Of a stretch of DNA of 64,000 nucleotides, positions 59,268 through 64,000 are shown piece by piece; positions within the stretch are counted from its first letter, which is position 1; each line of letters opens with the position of its first letter. A program made the translations under genes and the position numbers. Source of the stretch: Haloterrigena sp. KLK7 (GTDB lineage: Archaea; Halobacteriota; Halobacteria; Halobacteriales; Natrialbaceae). Under the pieces are notes generated by a model. The model was not told the origin of the DNA, searched no databases, and was given only the letters and a program-made list of their open reading frames with translations. The stretch is taken from the NCBI RefSeq assembly GCF_037914945.1, contig NZ_CP149787.1, positions 2,356,001 to 2,420,000 of the forward strand. The letters are read 5' to 3'.

Positions 59268-61241
59268 TCACGCTGCCGGCTCGTCGACCGCGGGCAGCGT
59301 CACGGAGAACGTCGAGCCCTCGCCGGGTTCCGACTCGACCCAGATCTCCCCACCGTGGCGCTCGACGATTCGCTCACAGAGCGCCAGCCCGATGCCGGTT
59401 CCGTCGTACTCCTCGCGGCTGTGCAGGCGCTGGAAGACGTCGAAGACGCGGTCCTGATCCTCGGGGTCGATGCCGATCCCCTCGTCGACGACCGAAATCT
59501 CCCACATCGCTCCCTCGTACTCCGCGGCTTCACCGCTTCGTTTCGAGGCGCTACGCGCCTCGCACCGCTCGGCCTCGAGGTACACCCGCGGCGGCTCGTC
59601 GCCGCTGTACTCGAGGGCGTTCGACAGCAGGTTCTGGAACACCTGCCGCAGCTGGCTGGCGTCGCCCCGCACGCGAGGCAGCGGTTCGGTCTCGACCTCG
59701 GCGTCGGTCTCCTCGAGCTGGAGCGAGAGGTCGTCGAGGACGTCATCGAGCAGGCGCTCGAGGTCGACCGGTTCGAACGGATCGCCCCGCGTTTCGACCC
59801 GGGAGTACTCGAGGAGGCCGTCGATCATCTCGCGCATCCGATCGGCGCCGTCGACCGCGAACTCGAGGAACTCCTCGCCGTCCTCGTCCAACTCGTCGGC
59901 GTACCGGCGCTCGATCAACTGGAGGTAACTCGAGACCATTCGCAGGGGCTCCTGGAGGTCGTGGCTGGCCGCGTAGGCGAACTGCTCTAAGCGTTCGTTC
60001 GACTCCTCCAGTTCGCGCTCGCGCTGTCGGTGCTCGGTGATATCGCGAGCGATCGCGATCATGTACTCCTGATCGAGTTCGACGTGGGCGACGTTGACCT
60101 CCGCCGGGAAGGTCGTCCCGTCCTTCCGCACGTGTTCGCCCGTGATCGTCATCGATCCCTGCGCCTTCACGTCCTCGACGTGGGATCGCCAGTCTCCGAT
60201 GTCGTCGAACACGTGGTCCATCTCGGGCACCGTCAGATCGAGCAGTTCCGCTCGGTCATAGCCGAGGCGACGGCAGGCCGTCTCGTTAGCGTCGAGGAAC
60301 CGCCCCGACTGCGGATCGATCACCAGCACGCTGTCGTTGGAGTAATCGAGGAGCGTCCGGAACAGCTCGAGTTCCCGCTCGCGCTCCTTGCGCTCGGTGA
60401 CGTCCCGGAAGTAGACCGACAGCCCCGTCTCCGAGGGATAGGCCCGGACCTCGAACCAGCTGTCGAGCGGCGCGGGATAGTACTCCTCGAACGAGACGGT
60501 CTCCTGGTCGTACATCGCGCGTTCGTACTCCGTCTTGAACTGCTGGCTCATCGCCTCTGGGAACTCGTCCCACACGTACTTCCCGACGAGCGTTCGCCCC
60601 TCGGGGTTGATCAGTTCGTGGGCGCGCTCGTTGAGGTACGTGAAGTTCCAGTCCCCGTCGAGGGCGAAGAAGGCGTCCGAGATGCGGCCGTAGATCTCCT
60701 CGAGCTCTCGCCGCGTCCGCTCGTTCTCGAGCGCCGACGCGAGGACGTTCGCGACGCTCCGGAGGAAGGTGGCGTCGCGGTCGGTGAACTCGCGGCGCTC
60801 GGTCGCGTACGTTCCCAGTACGCCCCACGGGTCGTCGACCGAGCCGACGATCACGCTGACGCCGCTGGCGACGCCGTGGTCGGCGAGCAACGCGGGCTCG
60901 GAGAGCCGTTCCTCGGTGCGGATATCGTCGACGACGATCGGCGCCTCGGTCAGGAGCGTGACCCCCGCCTGCGAGTCCGGGTCCGCGGGCACCGTCGCTG
61001 AGCCGACCAGTCCCTCGCGCCAGCCGACGCCGTCGCGCAGGAAGAGTTCGTCGCCCTCGGGCAGCAACTCGAGCAGCTCCACGTACTCGGTCTCGAGGAC
61101 GTCCGAGACGGCGACGACGGCCTCGTGGAGCAGTCGATCGAGATCGTCGGTCTCGAGGGCTCGCTGTCCGAGCTCCGCGACGACTTCCTGTTGCCGAACC
61201 CGACGACGGAGCTCCGCGTCGGCCTCGGGCGTCGAATCCAT
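59268..61241 (-). CDS. GAF-PAS-PAS histidine kinase
   Basis: A 657-residue cytoplasmic sensor kinase without membrane spans. GAF domain at about 25-170; two PAS domains (about 180-285, GRISDAFFALDGDWNFTYLN; and about 300-415, LDYSNDSVLVIDPQSGRFLD); HisKA with FAYAASHDLQEPLRMVSSYL near 435; HATPase with NLLSNALEYSGDEPPRVYLE, VDEGIGIDPEDQDRVF and DGTGIGLALCERIVERHGGE. Between the N-box and G1-box a basic/Ala-Ser insert (RCEARSASKRSGEAAEYEGA) is encoded around a perfect triloop palindrome (59544-59562). The stimulus is unknown; no response regulator is adjacent. Confidence 0.92.
   Translation of the reverse strand: MDSTPEADAELRRRVRQQEVVAELGQRALETDDLDRLLHEAVVAVSDVLETEYVELLELLPEGDELFLRDGVGWREGLVGSATVPADPDSQAGVTLLTEAPIVVDDIRTEERLSEPALLADHGVASGVSVIVGSVDDPWGVLGTYATERREFTDRDATFLRSVANVLASALENERTRRELEEIYGRISDAFFALDGDWNFTYLNERAHELINPEGRTLVGKYVWDEFPEAMSQQFKTEYERAMYDQETVSFEEYYPAPLDSWFEVRAYPSETGLSVYFRDVTERKERERELELFRTLLDYSNDSVLVIDPQSGRFLDANETACRRLGYDRAELLDLTVPEMDHVFDDIGDWRSHVEDVKAQGSMTITGEHVRKDGTTFPAEVNVAHVELDQEYMIAIARDITEHRQRERELEESNERLEQFAYAASHDLQEPLRMVSSYLQLIERRYADELDEDGEEFLEFAVDGADRMREMIDGLLEYSRVETRGDPFEPVDLERLLDDVLDDLSLQLEETDAEVETEPLPRVRGDASQLRQVFQNLLSNALEYSGDEPPRVYLEAERCEARSASKRSGEAAEYEGAMWEISVVDEGIGIDPEDQDRVFDVFQRLHSREEYDGTGIGLALCERIVERHGGEIWVESEPGEGSTFSVTLPAVDEPAA
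59544..59562. repeat. Triloop palindrome inside the kinase gene
   Basis: CGAGGCGC/TAC/GCGCCTCG, a perfect 8-bp stem with three-base loop, in frame within the histidine kinase ATPase domain. It encodes part of a non-conserved insert between strands. Confidence 0.6.
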
Positions 61242-61429
61242 TACCGACGTATAGGGGTGAGCCGTGGGTAAAACCTTCTATCGCACTGTCATTATTTCGA
61301 GAATATTCAGTATATTGACCCGTGTCGGACGGGGAATCGTCGGAACGAGAACCGGCGTCCGTCCCTCCGCTGCGTCGACGATCGATCGTCCGCGCCGAAC
61401 TCGGAGTGAACCGTGGCGGTGACCGTTCG

Positions 61430-61624
61430 CTAGGCCGACGAGTAGTCCGCCTTGCCCTCGTCCTCGCTCATTCGGACCCAGTACACGCGGGTGTACGGCA
61501 GGTGAATGTAGCCGTCGTCGAGTTTGATCCGAAGGCCCTGAACCTTGCCCGAATCGGTGATGTTGCCGGCGTCGACCGTTTCCTCGGCGGTCCCGTCCGG
61601 TCCCTCGTATGCGACTGTCGCCAT
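61430..61624 (-). CDS. Small conserved haloarchaeal protein
   Basis: 64 residues, all-beta looking: MATVAYEGPDGTAEETVDAG, NITDSGKVQGLRIKLDDGYI, HLPYTRVYWVRMSEDEGKAD. Closely similar short proteins occur in many haloarchaea without assigned function. The start ATG 61624 gives an Ala-2 protein. It lies between the kinase and the HypE-like gene, all on the minus strand, with gaps of 188 and 85 bp. Confidence 0.65.
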   Translation of the reverse strand: MATVAYEGPDGTAEETVDAGNITDSGKVQGLRIKLDDGYIHLPYTRVYWVRMSEDEGKADYSSA

Positions 61625-61709
61625 GGCAGAGGAAGCGCAGCCGTGCCAATAAGACGCATGCAAGCGAATTCGGGCCCTCGGTCGCAGTCGTTCCGGGCGG
61701 AGCCGGACG

Positions 61710-62690
61710 TCAGTCCTCGCCGTCCGCGTCCGCCCAGAGCGGGTAGAGATCGTCCTCGATCGGATCGGTGATCGACTCGCCGTCGAGCACGAGCGCGGGG
61801 TCGCCCTCGCCGACCGTTCCGATCTCGCTCCCCTCGAGACCGGCCGCCTCGAGCGCCGCGAGACAGTCCGCGACGTCGTCGCTCGGAACCGTCGCGAGCA
61901 GCGCCCCGGAGCCGAAGATCCGCAGCGGATCGACGCCGGCGGCCTCACACAGTTGCGCCGTCTCCTCGCGGATCGGGATCGCCTCGCGATCGACGTCGAG
62001 TCGGACGCCCGACGCGCGGGCGATCTCGAGCAGGCCGGCCGCGACGCCGCCCTCCGTGGGGTCGTGCATCGCGGTCGCGTACTCGCGGACCGCGCGGGCG
62101 TCGGGGACGACGCTGATCTCGTCGACGAAGGCCGCGGCGCGCTCGCGGACGGCGTCGTCGACTCCGAGGTCGTCGCCGAAGTCGGCCGCGAGGATGGCCG
62201 TTCCCTCGAGCCCCGCGGCCTTCGTGATGACGACGCTGTCGCCGGGTTCGGCGCCGCCGGTCGGGACGAACGAGTCGGCGGTCCCCATCGCGGTCAGCGA
62301 CAGGAGGGGACGCTCGAGCTGGTCGACGTACTCCGAGTGGCCGCCGACGATCGTCGCGCCGACGTCTCGGGCGGCCGCGTCGAGGTCGCCGGTGATCGCC
62401 TCGAGGTCCGTCTCCTCGTCGGGGAGCATGATGACGACGGTCAGCCACCGCGGGTCGGCGCCGGAGGCGGCGACGTCGTTGCAGGCGATCGGCACCGCGA
62501 GGGAGCCGACGCCCTCCGCGGCCAGCGAGATCGGGTCGGAGCTGACCACGAGGGTCTCGTCGCCGCCGAACGGGGCGATGGCGGCGGCGTCCTCGCCGTT
62601 GGCCGGCCCCTGGAGGACCGTCTCGTCGTCGGTTCCCGTCCGCTCGAAGACGTGTGCGAGCAGGTCGTCCGGACTCACCTTGCCGGGCAT
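61710..62690 (-). CDS. AIR-synthase/HypE-like protein
   Basis: A 326-residue member of the PurM/ThiL/HypE superfamily. N-terminal ATP-binding part: GEDAAAIAPFGGDETLVVSS, then DPISLAAEGVGSLAVPIACN and DVAASGADPRWLTVVIMLPD near 70-95. C-terminal part: AMHDPTEGGVAAGLLEIARA near 210 and DPLRIFGSGALLATVPSDDV near 260. The HypE C-terminal PRIC cysteine tail is absent, and hydrogenase maturation genes were not seen. It is best called AIR-synthase-related; a kinase or ligase role on an unknown small molecule is possible. Confidence 0.85.
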   Translation of the reverse strand: MPGKVSPDDLLAHVFERTGTDDETVLQGPANGEDAAAIAPFGGDETLVVSSDPISLAAEGVGSLAVPIACNDVAASGADPRWLTVVIMLPDEETDLEAITGDLDAAARDVGATIVGGHSEYVDQLERPLLSLTAMGTADSFVPTGGAEPGDSVVITKAAGLEGTAILAADFGDDLGVDDAVRERAAAFVDEISVVPDARAVREYATAMHDPTEGGVAAGLLEIARASGVRLDVDREAIPIREETAQLCEAAGVDPLRIFGSGALLATVPSDDVADCLAALEAAGLEGSEIGTVGEGDPALVLDGESITDPIEDDLYPLWADADGED

Positions 62691-62762
62691 ACCACGAACT
62701 CCGTCGATCCGCGGTTTGTAGCTGTCGAAGGAAGCGGTGACGTCGACGGAGCGGAAGACCGC

Positions 62763-63764
62763 TCAGGCGTCGGGCGCCACCGCGTCCATCGTCCGCCGGA
62801 TCTCGTCCTCGTCGGCGCCCCGCGGGAAGCTGACCGCGACGGCGTCGATCCCGTCGACCGCCTCGTAGCGTTCGAGTTGCTCCCGAGCAGTTTCGGGGTC
62901 GCCGAACGCACAGAGATCGTCGAGGATGTTCTCGTCGACCAGTTCGAGGGCGCGCTCGCGGTCGCCGTCCTGCCAGGCGTCGTGGACCTCGACGGCCTCG
63001 TCGTACCCCTGGCGCTCGAGGGCGTCCCGGTAGAAGGTGCCCATTCCGCCGACATAGAAGGCGACGTGCTGACGGGCGAGCTCGCGGGCCCGTTCGGTGT
63101 CCTCGAGCGCACAGCAGGTGACGCCGGCAGTGATCCGTACCTCGTCCGGGTCGCGGTCGCCGAGTTCGGCGCCGCGCTCGATGTCTTCGACGCGGTCCGC
63201 CATGCCCTCGGGCGTGAGCATGATGCCGTGCCAGCCGTCGGCGAACCGACCGGCGAGTTCGACGGCCTTCGGTCCCATTCCGGTGACCTCGACCGGCGGC
63301 TGGGGGTCCGGGGCCTCACAGCGCAGCCGGAAGCCCGAGAGCTGGAAGTCGTCGCCGTCGTACTCGACCGTCTCGCCCGACAGGACCTGCCGGACGATCT
63401 CGACGGTCTCACGGGTTCGCCTGAGCGGGTTGCCGTACTCCATCCCGTGCCAGTTCTCGATCACGACGGGGCCGCTGGGCCCGAGGCCGAGTCGGAATCG
63501 CCCGTCGGAGACCTCCTGGAGCGTCGCCGCCGTCTGGCCGAGCAGCGCCGGCGATCGGGAGTAGGTGTTGAGGATGCTCGAGCCGATATCGATCGAGTCG
63601 GTCCGTTCGGCCATCGCCGTCAGGACGGTGACGCCGTCCCGCCCCCACGTCTCGGGGAGCCACGCGCAGTCGTAGCCGCCCTCCTCCGCGCGTTGCGTGT
63701 AGTCGACGATCGAGTCGACGGTCGGCTGGGCCGCGACCGGCAGGTGAACGTCTCGGTCTGTCAT
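62763..63764 (-). CDS. LLM-class flavin-dependent oxidoreductase (F420-type)
   Basis: A 333-residue luciferase-like TIM barrel using F420 or FMN. Motifs: LPETWGRDGVTVLTAMAERT near 35, IDIGSSILNTYSRSPALLGQ near 60, LGLGPSGPVVIENWHGMEYG near 95, VTGMGPKAVELAGRFADGWH near 160. The coenzyme cannot be decided by eye; haloarchaea make F420 and have several such enzymes. It starts 72 bp before the HypE-like gene in the same direction. Substrate unknown. Confidence 0.87.
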   Translation of the reverse strand: MTDRDVHLPVAAQPTVDSIVDYTQRAEEGGYDCAWLPETWGRDGVTVLTAMAERTDSIDIGSSILNTYSRSPALLGQTAATLQEVSDGRFRLGLGPSGPVVIENWHGMEYGNPLRRTRETVEIVRQVLSGETVEYDGDDFQLSGFRLRCEAPDPQPPVEVTGMGPKAVELAGRFADGWHGIMLTPEGMADRVEDIERGAELGDRDPDEVRITAGVTCCALEDTERARELARQHVAFYVGGMGTFYRDALERQGYDEAVEVHDAWQDGDRERALELVDENILDDLCAFGDPETAREQLERYEAVDGIDAVAVSFPRGADEDEIRRTMDAVAPDA

Positions 63765-63915
63765 CGTTGTGCACAGACCAGCGCCGTCCTTTTGGGTGTA
63801 TGGGAATTGGCAGCACGATCACTCCCGTTTACGGATCGCCTCCGGCGGACGGGCGGTCGTCGTTCGGCCATCTGCTCCCGACGGAGCGCGCTGGCGAACC
63901 ACAAGGTTCCGTTCG

Positions 63916-63999
63916 CTACGCGGTGAGCGGCTCACCGACGGAATTCGGCGGCCGCTCCTCGACGGGAACGGTGAAGTAAAACGTCGATCCATCGCCCGG
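63916..63999 (-). CDS. 3' end of a histidine kinase (partial)
   Basis: On the minus strand the last 27 codons read PGDGSTFYFTVPVEERPPNS then VGEPLTA and stop at TAG (63916-63918). PGxGSTFYFTxP is the G3 end of a HATPase domain. The gene continues past the right edge, so nothing more can be said. A perfect 17-base palindrome CGGTGAGCGGCTCACCG (63921-63937) lies within its last codons. Confidence 0.8.
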   Translation of the reverse strand, partial: PGDGSTFYFTVPVEERPPNSVGEPLTA

Positions 64000-64000
64000 C

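Overview
This window looks like chromosomal DNA of an extremely halophilic archaeon, probably of the Natrialbales type (Haloterrigena/Natrinema/Natronorubrum-like; genus not certain). The grounds are high GC, very acidic proteins, leaderless TATA/BRE promoters, ATGA-coupled genes, and archaeal markers: AglB, CDP-archaeol synthase CarS, Dna2, an Lsm-L37e operon, an HTH-10 activator and a HalOD1 protein. No rRNA, tRNA or CRISPR array was recognised.

Region 1 (1-6.2 kb): the 3' end of glpC, a Cdc6-like protein lacking the Walker A lysine, a DUF368 polyprenyl-phosphate translocase candidate, and the oligosaccharyltransferase AglB with a sequon-rich tail.

Region 2 (6.4-20.7 kb): a surface-glycan biosynthesis island. 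It holds five cytoplasmic alkaline-phosphatase-superfamily enzymes (three phosphodiesterase-like, two sulfatase-like) plus a sixth as a fragment. It also holds a PST flippase, two GT4 and one membrane GT2 glycosyltransferase and a small methyltransferase. A decayed IS6-like element, a duplicated promoter segment and AT-rich genes mark it as a rearranged, partly imported locus. With AglB and DUF368 it could form one pathway: assemble and modify a lipid-linked glycan inside, flip it, transfer it outside, and recycle the dolichyl phosphate.

Region 3 (20.7-22 kb): a zinc-ribbon protein and CarS.

Region 4 (22-45 kb): a catabolic island beginning with an ectoine hydrolase (DoeA/EutD). It also carries glutamate dehydrogenase, two paralogous M20 amidohydrolases, an EutB-like dehydratase, two class III aminotransferases (one a good DoeD candidate), RidA, a D-2-hydroxyacid dehydrogenase, a large FAD/Fe-S oxidase, a BCCT transporter and proline dehydrogenase. 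I infer ectoine/hydroxyectoine and related amino-acid breakdown. The known deacetylase (DoeB) was not seen, and the M20 enzymes could fill that step. A MazF-like toxin/winged-helix pair with a repeat operator, and a MITE-like palindrome, lie within it.

Region 5 (45-64 kb): mostly housekeeping and conserved haloarchaeal genes. They include a threonine-synthase-like protein missing its PLP lysine, Lsm/L37e, a metalloprotease, Dna2, an HTH-10 regulator, a PAP2 phosphatase, a LarA homologue, a histidine kinase, a HypE-like protein and an F420-type oxidoreductase. Small perfect triloop palindromes recur here, including one inside the kinase coding sequence.
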